A stretch of DNA of 64,000 bases from Brevibacillus sp042683565 (GTDB lineage Bacteria > Bacillota > Bacilli > Brevibacillales > Brevibacillaceae). The stretch spans positions 1 to 64,000 of the forward strand of contig NZ_JBHUJW010000041.1 of assembly GCF_042683565.1 (NCBI RefSeq), given 5' to 3'. The notes beneath the pieces were generated by a model, which was given only the letters and a program-made list of their open reading frames with translations, was not told where the DNA came from and ran no database searches. The position numbers were made by a program, and so were the translations under genes. Positions 53,519 to 62,721 of the stretch are shown in pieces; position 1 is the stretch's first letter; the number at the start of each line of letters is the position of its first letter.

Positions 53519-54580
53519 ATGAAACGATTCAAGTCTATCATGATCGGCGCTTTGGCGGCCGCACTCGCATTGACTGCCGCAGGTTGTTCGTCGTCCTCGC
53601 CGGAGGGGCAGGAGGAGCAGGTACTCAACATTTACAGCTGGGCTGACAACTTCGACCCGGACGTCATCAAGGATTTTGAGCAAAAGTACAACGTCAAGGT
53701 CAACTACGACGTCTACGGCAGCAACGAAGAAATGCTGGCGAAGATCCAGGCAGGTGCATCCGGCTACGACCTGATCCAGCCGTCCGACTACATGGTCGCC
53801 ACCATGATTCAGTTGGGCCTGCTGGAGGAACTGGACAAGAACGCCATCCCGAACGCCAGGAACATCGTGTCCACGTTCAAGACGCCGCCGTTTGACCCGG
53901 ACAACAAGCACTCCCTCGTCTACACCTGGGGCATTACAGGGATCGCCTACAACAAGAAGTACGTGAAGGAAGTACCGACGAGCTGGGCCGATCTGTGGAA
54001 GGAAGAGTACAAAGACCGCGTGATCCTCTTGAACGACCCGCGCGAAGTCATGGGCATGTCTCTCATCAAAAACGGCTTCTCCAACAGCACCAGGGACAAG
54101 GCCGAGCTGGAAAAAGCGTTCGCCGACCTGAAGAAGCTCGTACCGGGAGTCGTCGCATTCGACACCGACAACATCAAGCAAAAAATGATCGCCGAAGAAG
54201 CGTGGATCGGCACGGTCTGGTCCGGCGATGCCGCCTTCATCCACGCGCAAAACCCTGACGTGGAATACGTGATTCCAAAGGAAGGCGCGACCATCTGGGC
54301 AGACACCCTCGCCATTCCGAAAGGCGCAGGGCACAAGGAGCTGGCCGAGAAGTTCATCAACTACCTGCTGGAGCCGCAAGTCAGCGTGAAAAACTACGAA
54401 TCCATCGGCTACAGCAACCCGAACGAGCAGGCGTACTCCCTGCACAGCGAAGAATACCGTTCCAACAAAATGATCTTCCTCGACAAGGCAGACATCGATC
54501 GCGCCGAGTGGCTGGTCGATGTGGGAGACGCCCTGCAGCAATACGACCGCTACTGGACCGAGCTGAAGAGCGGACGATAA
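53519..54580 (+). CDS. potD: Spermidine/putrescine-binding lipoprotein PotD
   Basis: A 353-residue substrate-binding protein. The signal peptide ends with lipobox TAAGC (C23). The mature protein begins LNIYSWADNFDPDVIKDFEQ, typical of PotD/PotF, and YDLIQPSDYMVATMI continues the polyamine-site region. Whether it prefers spermidine or putrescine cannot be told. Confidence 0.93.
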   Translation: MKRFKSIMIGALAAALALTAAGCSSSSPEGQEEQVLNIYSWADNFDPDVIKDFEQKYNVKVNYDVYGSNEEMLAKIQAGASGYDLIQPSDYMVATMIQLGLLEELDKNAIPNARNIVSTFKTPPFDPDNKHSLVYTWGITGIAYNKKYVKEVPTSWADLWKEEYKDRVILLNDPREVMGMSLIKNGFSNSTRDKAELEKAFADLKKLVPGVVAFDTDNIKQKMIAEEAWIGTVWSGDAAFIHAQNPDVEYVIPKEGATIWADTLAIPKGAGHKELAEKFINYLLEPQVSVKNYESIGYSNPNEQAYSLHSEEYRSNKMIFLDKADIDRAEWLVDVGDALQQYDRYWTELKSGR

Positions 54581-54588
54581 ACCATACC

Positions 54589-54619
54589 GAGACCAGGCGA
54601 TGTGCCGGTCTCGTTTTTT
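54589..54619 (+). terminator. Terminator of the pot operon
   Basis: CGAGACC (54589-54595) pairs with GGTCTCG (54607-54613), followed by six T. Confidence 0.9.
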
Positions 54620-54745
54620 GTTTTTGCGCGGCGTGTCAACAATTCGTCACAGCAGATAGCCCGTTTGAGCCATGTTGACCCTCCCCCATGTTTGTTAGGA
54701 TAAGGCTGTGAGAAGGCGATGGAAGCAAAGTGGATGGTGGTAAGC

Positions 54746-56017
54746 ATGAAACGATACATGGCCTTGCTCTGGCTCGCGCTGTTCCTCGTGCTGGGCTCGC
54801 CCGCGACGACAGCTCTGGCGCACGCTGGGCTGATCGGCAGCAGCCCGAAAGACGGCGAACTGCTGAAGGACAATCCGGGACAGATCTCGCTGCACTTTAC
54901 AGAAACGCTGGAGCCAGATCTGGTGGACATTCGTCTGTACGACTGGAACGGAGAGGAAGTCAGGCTGAACCGCCCCGCCCTGCAGCCGGGCGACGCTTCT
55001 GTGGTGAGGGCAGAACTGCCGGATTTGCAGGAAGGCACATACGTCGCGATCGTCTCTGTCGTTTCCGAGGACGGGCATCCCGTGGAAGAGCGTGTCACGT
55101 TTTCCATCGGGCAAAAAAGCGCCTCGGTGGCAGATCCGACACAGCCCAAGACGGACAACCGTTATTTGCTTGTATACCGTTACCTCACGCAAGGGTTGAT
55201 CTTGCTCGGCGGAGGCTTGTACCTGCTGGCAAGGCAGGGAGCGCGCAGCGGCTTGCCGGATTTTTCCCGGCTGCTGGGAATTGGCAGGCAGATCGGTTGG
55301 GGCCTGATGCTGGTTGGCCTGGTGTTCCTCTGGTTTCTCTATGATGAATCGCTCCCCGCAGTGTCTTTGACGGATGCGCTTTGGCAAGGGAACGGGGACA
55401 TCTTGAAGCAGTCTTCTTTTGCCGTCATGCTGCTCGTCTCGCTCGGCCTGCTGCTCTTGCTGGCGATTCCGAACATGGTGACAGGCTGGTACCTGTTTTG
55501 CTGGGGGGCGCTGGTTGGCACGCAGGCGTTTGGCGGGCATGCCTGGGGAATATCCCCCGTCTGGCTGTCTCTGCTGCTCAGGCTGCTGCACGTCATGACG
55601 GTTTCGCTCTGGATGGGGGCACTTGTTTATTTATTGTTGGCGTACCGGCATATGGAACAGGACAAGGCTGCCTTTCGGGCGTTTTTTCTCAAGGCGGTGA
55701 CTGGCGCATCCCTCTTGGCGGTGCTGACAGGTCTCGTCATGCTGTTCGTGCAGACGGACGCACAGAGCATCTGGCAAAGTTCCCTGCTCTGGAGCAAGCT
55801 GCTCTTTGGCAAGGTGCTGCTGGTGTGCGCGATGCTGTTGCTCGCCTATCTGCAGAGGAAGCGCTGGCGCAAGGGAGAAGCGCTCCGTGTGAGGCTGCTG
55901 CGCTGGGAAATCATTCTAGGCTTGCTGGCGCTGCTGGCCGGGATATGGATGAGCCAGACCAGTTATCCGACGGCTGGAACCACCGATACGCATGTTGCGA
56001 TTCACGATCGTCATTAG
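54746..56017 (+). CDS. CopC-CopD copper resistance/uptake fusion (YcnJ-like)
   Basis: A 423-residue membrane protein. A signal peptide ends ALAHAG, leaving an N-terminal copper-ligand histidine on the CopC domain (residues ~30-125; DGHPVEE supplies another ligand). A CopD-like bundle of about eight helices follows from ~residue 140. This is the layout of Bacillus YcnJ, implicated in copper acquisition. ATG 54746 is chosen because GGTGG precedes it; ATG 54719 is possible and adds nine residues. The downstream YcnI-like gene supports the copper role. Confidence 0.87.
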   Translation: MKRYMALLWLALFLVLGSPATTALAHAGLIGSSPKDGELLKDNPGQISLHFTETLEPDLVDIRLYDWNGEEVRLNRPALQPGDASVVRAELPDLQEGTYVAIVSVVSEDGHPVEERVTFSIGQKSASVADPTQPKTDNRYLLVYRYLTQGLILLGGGLYLLARQGARSGLPDFSRLLGIGRQIGWGLMLVGLVFLWFLYDESLPAVSLTDALWQGNGDILKQSSFAVMLLVSLGLLLLLAIPNMVTGWYLFCWGALVGTQAFGGHAWGISPVWLSLLLRLLHVMTVSLWMGALVYLLLAYRHMEQDKAAFRAFFLKAVTGASLLAVLTGLVMLFVQTDAQSIWQSSLLWSKLLFGKVLLVCAMLLLAYLQRKRWRKGEALRVRLLRWEIILGLLALLAGIWMSQTSYPTAGTTDTHVAIHDRH

Positions 56018-56030
56018 GAGGGTTTTCGGT

Positions 56031-56651
56031 ATGAAAGCGAAAAAATGGATGAGCAGCGTACTGATCGCAGGAGCGGTACTGACCCTGGCATCTGCAGCAC
56101 AGGCGCACGTCAACGTCTATCCGAAAGAGACGACGACAGGAGCGTACGAGAAATACACCGTGCGCGTGCCGGTAGAGAAAGATGTGAATACGACAAAGGT
56201 CAGACTGGAGTTTCCGGCAGACGTGAAGGTCAGCACCGTACAGCCGATTCCGGGCTGGAGCTACGAGTTTGAAAAAGACAAGGACGGAAAGAACACCGCG
56301 CTGGTGTGGACTGCGACGGACGGCGGTATCAGGCCGCACGAGTTTATGGAGTTCGCGTTTGTCGGCGCCAATCCGAAAGAGGCGGGCACGCTGTCCTGGA
56401 AGGCGTACCAGACGTATGCGAACGGAGAAGTAGTCGAGTGGACAGGCGCTCCTGACTCCAAGACACCTGCATCCGTCACGACGGTCAAAGCAGGTGCAGG
56501 AGAGGCGGGACACGATCACGGGCAAGCTGCAACGGCGGCTCCGGCTGCGGATACGGCAGCTCCGGCAGGCGGAAGCAACACGCTGCCACTCGTCCTCTCC
56601 GGATTGGCACTGCTCCTCTCTATTGTCAGCCTGTTCCGCAAAAAAGCATAA
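56031..56651 (+). CDS. ycnI: YcnI family (DUF1775) copper-associated membrane protein
   Basis: A 206-residue protein. The signal peptide ends AQA before HVNVYPKET, so the mature protein begins with the histidine that binds Cu(II) in YcnI. A beta-rich DUF1775 domain covers residues ~26-155, then a G/A/P linker with an HDHG motif, and a C-terminal helix (LPLVLSGLALLLSIVSLF) with KKA anchor. TAGGAGGG precedes the start. Paired with the CopC-CopD gene 13 bp upstream. Confidence 0.92.
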   Translation: MKAKKWMSSVLIAGAVLTLASAAQAHVNVYPKETTTGAYEKYTVRVPVEKDVNTTKVRLEFPADVKVSTVQPIPGWSYEFEKDKDGKNTALVWTATDGGIRPHEFMEFAFVGANPKEAGTLSWKAYQTYANGEVVEWTGAPDSKTPASVTTVKAGAGEAGHDHGQAATAAPAADTAAPAGGSNTLPLVLSGLALLLSIVSLFRKKA

Positions 56652-56664
56652 AGACTTGGCAGCG

Positions 56665-56698
56665 AGCCGCACAGAGAGTTTGTCTGTGCGGCTTTTTT
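56665..56698 (+). terminator. Terminator after ycnI
   Basis: AGCCGCACAGA (56665-56675) pairs perfectly with TCTGTGCGGCT (56683-56693), followed by six T. Confidence 0.92.
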
Positions 56699-56858
56699 GC
56701 GCGCGCGAACTGTGCGTAGCCTGACGGCAGGTTGCCGGGCGGAGGCTGTCAATCGTCCGTTTTCGTGACGTTCTGTCCCATGTCAACGGGAAAAACATGG
56801 TATACTGGTGAGACAAGCAGCTCACACTCATAGCCGGGCGCAGAAGGGAAAGAAGTAT

Positions 56859-57089
56859 ATGGACACATTCATCGGCATTGTGATTCTTGCGGTCTTGTTA
56901 TACGTTCTTTTTGCAAATAAGAAAAAAGGCAAACGCAGACGCTCCCATCTGTCGTCCTCGAACAATGATGTGTACTACGTGGACGACCACTACAACAGTG
57001 ACGATTCGGATGGAGGATGGAGCTGGGGGCACGACAGCCACAGCCATAGCGACAGCCACAGCCACAGCCACTGCGGCGGGGACGACTGA
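56859..57089 (+). CDS. Small membrane protein with His/Ser/Asp-rich tail
   Basis: A 76-residue protein. One N-terminal helix (FIGIVILAVLLYVLFA) is followed by a basic stretch (KKKGKRRR), an acidic/tyrosine region, and a tail of alternating H and S/D (HDSHSHSDSHSHSHCGG) that could bind metal ions. AGAAGGGAAAG precedes the start, and TATACT lies near 56799. Being next to copper genes makes metal binding attractive, but such tails are also common in unrelated short proteins. Confidence 0.7.
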   Translation: MDTFIGIVILAVLLYVLFANKKKGKRRRSHLSSSNNDVYYVDDHYNSDDSDGGWSWGHDSHSHSDSHSHSHCGGDD

Positions 57090-57182
57090 CCCTTTTGCTT
57101 TGCTGCCATTTCATGGTACAATCGGTGGGCAAATACAATGAAACCGGACGCGATGCGACGGTTTGAAAAGGAGAGATGTTTT

Positions 57183-57266
57183 ATGGCAAACAACAAATGG
57201 ACACAGATTGCAGCGAGCAGGGTCACAGGAATCCTCCTTTCAACCGAACACGAAGTCCGTTCCTGA
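57183..57266 (+). CDS. 27-residue peptide upstream of rsgA
   Basis: A short frame (MANNKWTQIAASRVTGILL...) starts at ATG 57183 with an excellent AAAAGGAGAG site. It ends 74 bp before rsgA. It could be a leader peptide, or the first codons of a larger gene lost by deletion. No family recognised. Confidence 0.4.
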   Translation: MANNKWTQIAASRVTGILLSTEHEVRS

Positions 57267-57339
57267 TGTGAGGATTCGACTGTGACTGGTTTTGGCGACA
57301 AGCCTGGGACATACAACCATTCGCAGGGGGAATCCAATC

Positions 57340-58431
57340 GTGAATCACCAAATCAAGAAAGCAGTATCTACTTTGCAAACATGGGGCTGGGATGACACAT
57401 TCGCGCGTCATTTTGCCCCTTTTGCCGAACAAGGCTACAGCGTGGGACGAGTGACGCTGGAACATAAACGCATGTACCGACTCCAGAGCGAGCATGGCGA
57501 GCTGCTGGGGGAAGTGACAGGCAAGATGCGGTACGAAGCGACAGGCCGCGAGGATTATCCGGCCGTAGGGGATTGGGTCGTGATCCGTCCGCGAGCGGAG
57601 GAAAAGAAAGCGACGATTCACGCGCTCTTGCCGCGCAAGAGCAAGTTTTCCCGCAAGGCGGCAGGCGAGACGGTCGAGGAGCAGATCGTGGCGGCCAACG
57701 TCGATACCGTTTTTTTGGTCAATGCCTTGAACAATGACTTCAATATACGCCGGATGGAGCGCTATTTGATCCTCGCGTGGGAGAGCGGCGCCATGCCCGT
57801 CATTGTGCTTAGCAAGGCAGACCTGTGCGATGATCTGGAAGCGTGCCTGCGGGAAGTAGAGTCGGTGGCGATCGGCGTGCCTGTTCACGTCGTCAGCGCC
57901 GAGCGCGGCGAAGGGCTGGAGCAACTGGCTCCGTACCTTGGGGCCGGACAGACGGTCGCCCTCATGGGGTCTTCCGGGGTCGGCAAATCGACGCTGATTA
58001 ACAAATTGAGCGGGAGTGAGATGCAGCGGGTAAGCGGAGTGCGCGAAGGCGATGACCGCGGCAGGCACACTACGACGCACCGGGAGCTGTTTCAGTTGCC
58101 GGGCGGAGGCTTGATGATCGACACGCCGGGAATGCGCGAGCTGCAGTTGTGGGAAGCGGACGAAGGCTTCCGCGGGGCGTTCGATGACATTGAGTCGATC
58201 GCGGAGTCGTGCCGCTTCAACGATTGCAGTCACATGCGGGAGCCGGGCTGCGCCGTGCAGGAGGCCATCGCGGACGGCACGCTGGAAAAGGCCAGGTTCG
58301 ACAGCTATCTCAAGCTGCAGCGGGAGCTGGCCCATCTGGCGCGCAAGGAAGACGCGAGACTGCAGGCCGCAGAAAAGGAAAAATGGAAGAAAGTCCACAT
58401 GCAAATGCGGCAGCGCAAGCCGAAGCGATAA
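57340..58431 (+). CDS. rsgA: Ribosome small-subunit-dependent GTPase A (RsgA/YjeQ)
   Basis: A 363-residue circularly permuted GTPase that helps 30S maturation. An OB-like N-terminal domain is followed by G4 LSKADLCDD, then G1 GSSGVGKSTL, G3 DTPGMREL, and a zinc-binding region CRFNDCSHMREPGC. GTG 57340 follows AGGGGGAA at 57325-57332. It is not in the usual yloO-Q setting of Bacillus, and has a lysine/arginine-rich C-terminus, so it could be a second rsgA paralogue of the genome. Confidence 0.92.
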   Translation: MNHQIKKAVSTLQTWGWDDTFARHFAPFAEQGYSVGRVTLEHKRMYRLQSEHGELLGEVTGKMRYEATGREDYPAVGDWVVIRPRAEEKKATIHALLPRKSKFSRKAAGETVEEQIVAANVDTVFLVNALNNDFNIRRMERYLILAWESGAMPVIVLSKADLCDDLEACLREVESVAIGVPVHVVSAERGEGLEQLAPYLGAGQTVALMGSSGVGKSTLINKLSGSEMQRVSGVREGDDRGRHTTTHRELFQLPGGGLMIDTPGMRELQLWEADEGFRGAFDDIESIAESCRFNDCSHMREPGCAVQEAIADGTLEKARFDSYLKLQRELAHLARKEDARLQAAEKEKWKKVHMQMRQRKPKR

Positions 58432-58437
58432 CAGGAG

Positions 58438-58465
58438 AGCCCTCGGATGATCGGGGGCTTTTTCC
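58438..58465 (+). terminator. Terminator after rsgA
   Basis: AGCCCTCGGATGATCGGGGGCT forms an imperfect hairpin followed by TTTT. Confidence 0.7.
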
Positions 58466-58569
58466 TCTGTTTTCCATAAGAATTTGGCGGAGTCGGCAAT
58501 CAAAAAATAACGCTTGCTCCACAGAAGCCAAATATGATAGATTGATCAATGTCCAAAAAGCATACTGCA

Positions 58570-58640
58570 GGCTCGTATAATTTTGGGAATAAGGCCCAAC
58601 AGTTTCTACCAGGTGACCGTAAATCGCCTGACTACGAGTG
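58570..58640 (+). promoter_or_regulatory. Guanine riboswitch aptamer
   Basis: A purine aptamer closed by P1 CTCGTA/TACGAG (58572-58577 with 58633-58638). Conserved J1/2 TATAA, loop and junction TTTCTACC, and CCGTAAA are present. The specificity base corresponds to C in GACTA, which pairs with guanine rather than adenine. It precedes xpt-pbuX, the classic target. High guanine should turn the operon off. Confidence 0.92.
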
Positions 58641-58744
58641 AGAGAGCGTCCGCGGCTGCTTTTCCCTTTTATGATGGTTTTACGAGGGAACAGTTCCGGA
58701 GACGCTTGCGCAATCAAGAAAGCGTGCTGACCTGTGGGAATACA

Positions 58745-58830
58745 AGCCCAGAGGGACAGATTTCACTTGGAGTCGGTGTTTTCGTTTATGCCACCCCGTG
58801 ATCTGTTCCTCTGGGCTTTCTTGTTTTTTA
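58745..58830 (+). terminator. Riboswitch-controlled intrinsic terminator
   Basis: Long arms AGCCCAGAGG...ACAGAT..CAC (58745-58766) and GTGATCTGTTCCTCTGGGCT (58798-58817), then TTTCTTGTTTTTT. It lies about 105 nt beyond the aptamer, further than in Bacillus xpt leaders. Confidence 0.85.
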
Positions 58831-58859
58831 CTCTGCTGCAACCTTGGAGGGGGAAATAG

Positions 58860-59450
58860 ATGAAAGAATTGCAGGAGCGAATCGTCCGGGATGGAAAAGT
58901 TTTGTCCGAATCGGTATTGAAGGTTGACGCCTTTTTGAATCATCAGGTGGACCCGCAGCTGACGATGAAGATCGGTGCCCGATTCGCCGAACTGTTCCGC
59001 GAAGAGAACGTGACCAAAGTAGTGACGATTGAAGCGAGCGGCATCCACTTCGCCCTCGCGACGTCATATGCGCTGGGTGTCCCGTTTGTTTACGCCAAAA
59101 AGAAAAAGGCCGTCACCTTGACGGAGGAAGTGTACTCGGCGAAGGTCCACTCCTTTACGCGGCAGGAGACGTATCAGATCAGCGTGTCCAAACAGTATTT
59201 GCAGGCAGGCGACCGCGTGCTGATCGTCGATGATTTCCTCGCTACCGGAGCGGCTCTGATCGGCCTTGCCCAGATCGTCAAGGATGCGGGGGCACACCTC
59301 GTGGGCATCGGCGCTGTCATTGAAAAGAGCTTCCAGGAAGGCCGGGGGCTGCTGGAGAAACAGGGCATCCGCATCGAGTCGCTGGCTCGCATCCAGTCCA
59401 TGTCTTCCGGCCAGATTCACTTTATCGAGTCGGCTGCGACACACGCGTAA
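58860..59450 (+). CDS. xpt: Xanthine phosphoribosyltransferase
   Basis: A 196-residue salvage enzyme converting xanthine and PRPP to XMP. The PRPP loop VLIVDDFLATGAAL is intact. The N-terminus MKELQERIVRDGKVLSESVL matches the family. It is the first gene after the guanine riboswitch; pbuX follows 33 bp later. Confidence 0.95.
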   Translation: MKELQERIVRDGKVLSESVLKVDAFLNHQVDPQLTMKIGARFAELFREENVTKVVTIEASGIHFALATSYALGVPFVYAKKKKAVTLTEEVYSAKVHSFTRQETYQISVSKQYLQAGDRVLIVDDFLATGAALIGLAQIVKDAGAHLVGIGAVIEKSFQEGRGLLEKQGIRIESLARIQSMSSGQIHFIESAATHA

Positions 59451-59483
59451 TTCAAATCAGGAAAGGGAGAGAACGAAATACGT

Positions 59484-60794
59484 ATGCTATCGAAACAAAA
59501 AGTGCTAACACTCGGTTTGCAGCACGTACTGGCCATGTATGCGGGAGCGGTCGTTGTGCCGCTCATTATCGGAGGAGCGCTGCATCTGACACCGGCGCAA
59601 ATCGCGTATCTGATCGCCGCTGACCTGTTTACGTGCGGGATTGCCACACTTTTGCAAGTCATAGGCACCCGGTTCACAGGCATTCGCCTTCCCGTTGTGC
59701 TCGGCTGTACGTTCACGGCAGTAGGGCCGATCATCGCTGTCGCTTCGACGAGCAATCTTGCCACTGCTTATGGCGCCATTATTATATCCGGTATATTCGT
59801 CGTCCTGGCGGCTCCCTTGTTCGGCAAGCTGCTGCGCTTCTTCCCGACGGTCGTGCAAGGCTCTGTCGTGACGGTCATCGGTCTTTCCCTGATTCCTGTT
59901 GCTATGAACAACGCGGCAGGCGGGCAGGGTATGCCGGATTTCGGCGCACCGCGCAATCTTTTTCTGGCTTTGGGCACTCTCGTTATCATTCTCCTGATCA
60001 ATCGTCTGTTTACTGGATTTATTCGTGCGATTTCGGTATTGCTCGGCCTGATCGTAGGGACGGTCGTCGCCTATTTCATGGGGATGGTCAGCTTTGCGAG
60101 CGTAGCGACGGCATCGTGGTTCAGCGTCGTGAAGCCATTTTACTTTGGCACTCCGCAGTTTAGCATCGTCGCCATCATGACCATGATTCTCGTCAACATC
60201 ATCAGCATGGCGGAGTCTACAGGCGTTTACTTCGCTCTCGGGAAGGTGACGGGCAAGGACGTCAGCAAAGAGGATGTCGTCAAAGGCTTGCGCGGCGAAG
60301 GGATCGCCATCATGCTGGGCGGTATTTTCAACGCCTTCCCGTATACGGCTTTCTCCCAAAACGTCGGTCTGGTGAGCTTGACCGGCATCAAATCCCGCGA
60401 TGTGATGATCGGGGCGGGCGGCATTCTCGTCTTGCTCGGCCTGCTCCCGAAACTGGCTGCGCTGACGACCGTTGTGCCGAACGCAGTCCTTGGCGGGGCG
60501 ATGATCGCCATGTTCGGGATGGTCGTCGCTTCCGGTATCAATATTTTGTCCCAGGTCGACCTGCGCCAAAACGAAAACCTGCTGATCGCCGCTTGCAGCA
60601 TCGCGGTAGGCCTCGGCTCTGCGGCTGTACCAAGCATGTTCGACCAGTTGCCTGACATGGCGAAAATGCTTTTGCAAAACGGGATCGTGACTGGTTCCTT
60701 GACAGCCGTTATCCTGAACATCGTCCTCGTGCATACGAAGAAAAACGTGAAGCAAGCCGTTCCGGATCAGGCGGTGCAGGAGGCTTCCGCATAG
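59484..60794 (+). CDS. pbuX: Xanthine permease (NCS2 family)
   Basis: A 436-residue purine:H+ symporter with ~14 helices. LGLQHVLAMYAGAVVVPLIIGGAL is the NCS2 N-terminus, with the glutamate/asparagine substrate motif around NIISMAESTGVYFAL and AFSQNVGLVSLTGI. Co-transcribed with xpt. Confidence 0.94.
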   Translation: MLSKQKVLTLGLQHVLAMYAGAVVVPLIIGGALHLTPAQIAYLIAADLFTCGIATLLQVIGTRFTGIRLPVVLGCTFTAVGPIIAVASTSNLATAYGAIIISGIFVVLAAPLFGKLLRFFPTVVQGSVVTVIGLSLIPVAMNNAAGGQGMPDFGAPRNLFLALGTLVIILLINRLFTGFIRAISVLLGLIVGTVVAYFMGMVSFASVATASWFSVVKPFYFGTPQFSIVAIMTMILVNIISMAESTGVYFALGKVTGKDVSKEDVVKGLRGEGIAIMLGGIFNAFPYTAFSQNVGLVSLTGIKSRDVMIGAGGILVLLGLLPKLAALTTVVPNAVLGGAMIAMFGMVVASGINILSQVDLRQNENLLIAACSIAVGLGSAAVPSMFDQLPDMAKMLLQNGIVTGSLTAVILNIVLVHTKKNVKQAVPDQAVQEASA

Positions 60795-60811
60795 CAGAAG
60801 CATTGTCACTA

Positions 60812-60849
60812 ACCGTTCGACTCTCGCAAAAGGGAGCCGGGCGGTTTTT
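60812..60849 (+). terminator. Terminator after pbuX
   Basis: Imperfect GC-rich hairpin (ACCGTTCGACTCTC with GGGAGCCGGGCGGT) followed by seven T. Confidence 0.7.
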
Positions 60850-60976
60850 TTGTGTGGACGCGGAGGCGAAAAAAGGCGGGAGAGCTTGTGTCAGGTGTCC
60901 AAAAAGCGCGGCCAAGTCTGGCATACGATGCTTACGATGCTAATTCATCGAATTGCAGGGAAAGGAAGGGGTTCCC

Positions 60977-62134
60977 ATGGCAACCTATCGGGAAGCGTTG
61001 CGCGCCAAACAGGCACTGGTGAAAAGGTGGAAGAAAATGCCCGGAGTCGTCGGCATCGGAGTGGGATACGTCAATGGACGGAATCGCAAAGACGGCGCAT
61101 GTGTCGTCATGTATACGCTGGATGCGGGAGCCACAGCTACAGGGAGGTGCCCGACCTGTGTGGCTGTCAAAAGTCATCGGGCGAAAGGGCATGCCACCGT
61201 CCCGGTGCGGATCGTCGCGTCGGGGCGCTGCAGCTGTCACCCGGTCACCCGTCCGGGAGCCGCGAGCGGGAGGTTTCGCCGCAGAATACGCCCGGTCGTG
61301 GCGGGCTACAGCGTAGGCTACCCGGGCATCTCCGGGACGGCTGGCCTCATCGTCGCACAGGCTGCCCGCCGTGCGCAGCGTTATTTGCTAAGCAACAACC
61401 ATGTGCTCAACCATAACAATTCAAGCAGCTACACCGAAACGATCCAGCCCGGCGGAGCGGACGGCGGGCGGTCAGGAAGGAGCCGGATCGGACGGCTGTA
61501 TCGTTTTGTCCGGCTGCGAAAGAATGCGGACAACTACATGGATGTAGCCTTGTCGATCCCGACATCGAACCGTCTGCTTGCCCCCCGCTATGCGACTGTC
61601 GGCGCCGTACGCGGACATGTGCAAGGCTATGCATTGGGGGCGCGCTTGAAAAAGGTAGGCAGGACGACGGGACGGGTGAGCGGCGTGGTGGAGTCGATTC
61701 ATACGGACATCGACGTCGATTACGGCAGCCTGGGCGGCTTGGGCACGATTCGCTTTCGCAATCAGACAGTGATCCGTGGGAACGGCCCCATCTCGCTGCC
61801 CGGTGACTCCGGCTCTGTCTGGCTGACTTCCGGCAACTACGCTGCGGCTGTGAACTTTGCCGGCTCTGCGGACGGCAGACTGTCGATCGCGTTCCCTGTC
61901 CATTGGGCGCTGCAAGTCTTTGGTCTGCGCGTGGCGAGAACCAATGGCCGTCTCGGCCGAATCGTGCGCGCAGGAAGGCGGAATCACGCAGGGTATACGC
62001 GGCCGCTGTCTGCCGCAGAGCTGCGGCGCATTGAGTTGAAAAGTGCGGCGGATGCCAGGAGCGCGATTCCGGCCACGCGCAGGAAAACGAAGGAGCGAAA
62101 GCCATCAAAGCTCCGGTCAAGGAAAAAGGACTGA
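60977..62134 (+). CDS. Trypsin-like serine protease fold protein
   Basis: A 385-residue protein with a complete candidate triad in chymotrypsin order: H142 (LLSNNHVLNH), D189 (ADNYMDVALS) and S278 (SLPGDSGSVW). The start at ATG 60977 behind AAGGAAGGGG gives no signal peptide; the N-terminal ~110 residues are basic, with a cysteine cluster (CPTC...CSCH) that might bind zinc. The C-terminal ~45 residues are very basic (ending KLRSRKKD). It is probably a non-secreted, possibly spore-associated protease. Substrate unknown. Confidence 0.8.
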   Translation: MATYREALRAKQALVKRWKKMPGVVGIGVGYVNGRNRKDGACVVMYTLDAGATATGRCPTCVAVKSHRAKGHATVPVRIVASGRCSCHPVTRPGAASGRFRRRIRPVVAGYSVGYPGISGTAGLIVAQAARRAQRYLLSNNHVLNHNNSSSYTETIQPGGADGGRSGRSRIGRLYRFVRLRKNADNYMDVALSIPTSNRLLAPRYATVGAVRGHVQGYALGARLKKVGRTTGRVSGVVESIHTDIDVDYGSLGGLGTIRFRNQTVIRGNGPISLPGDSGSVWLTSGNYAAAVNFAGSADGRLSIAFPVHWALQVFGLRVARTNGRLGRIVRAGRRNHAGYTRPLSAAELRRIELKSAADARSAIPATRRKTKERKPSKLRSRKKD

Positions 62135-62304
62135 AAGCATCGCAACACCCAGCTAAACAGAGCGAGCTTTACGCCAGCAGCCTCGCCTTGGAGAGCGGAA
62201 ATTTGTTACTCAAAAAATTGCATGTGATGTTTTTCCTGGCGATAGTAGTCGAGCCGGTCCTGCAAGGTGCCGGGAGAGCTTCGGACGAGCAAACGACGAA
62301 GCAA

Positions 62305-62340
62305 AGCAGGCAAACCAAGAAGGCTTGCCTGCTCCTTTTT
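62305..62340. terminator. Terminator between convergent genes
   Basis: AGCAGGCAA (62305-62313) pairs with TTGCCTGCT (62325-62333), followed by CCTTTTTTTG on the plus strand. Confidence 0.75.
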
Positions 62341-62350
62341 TGCCTGAACG

Positions 62351-62584
62351 CTACTTCGATGACTGCTGTTGCTGTTGTTGTTGCTGCTGCGTCTGGATGG
62401 TGGATTGTACCTGCGAGACCATCGTTTGCGCCTGGGCGATTTCCTGGGAGGCCTGCTTGAGTGCCTCTTCCGCCAACTGCGGATTGGCTGCGGATTGCTG
62501 GATGGCTTGGCTGATCATCGTCTTGGCAAGGTCTGTGGCTACTTCGGCTTTTTTCAGGGAATCCGTGTTGATTTGAGTCGGCAT
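62351..62584 (-). CDS. Small helical protein with polyglutamine tail
   Basis: A 77-residue protein. Apart from a short N-terminus (MPTQINTDSLKKAEV) it is predicted as long amphipathic helices with regular A/L/Q spacing, ending in a run of nine glutamines and SSK. The start at 62584 has AAGGAGGT eight bases upstream. It resembles small Firmicute proteins of unknown role. The (CTG/TTG)n tract encoding the glutamines is a potential slippage site. Confidence 0.7.
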   Translation of the reverse strand: MPTQINTDSLKKAEVATDLAKTMISQAIQQSAANPQLAEEALKQASQEIAQAQTMVSQVQSTIQTQQQQQQQQQSSK

Positions 62585-62721
62585 GTCGAGACCTCCTTGG
62601 TGATTTGGTTGGACGAGCCTACAATAATGTATCCGCTGACGGCGCGGAATATGTACGGCTGGCAAAAGCCCAACCGCATGAGCGTCTGGCTGCATACCCA
62701 TGTAGGAGGGAGGAATGCCGG

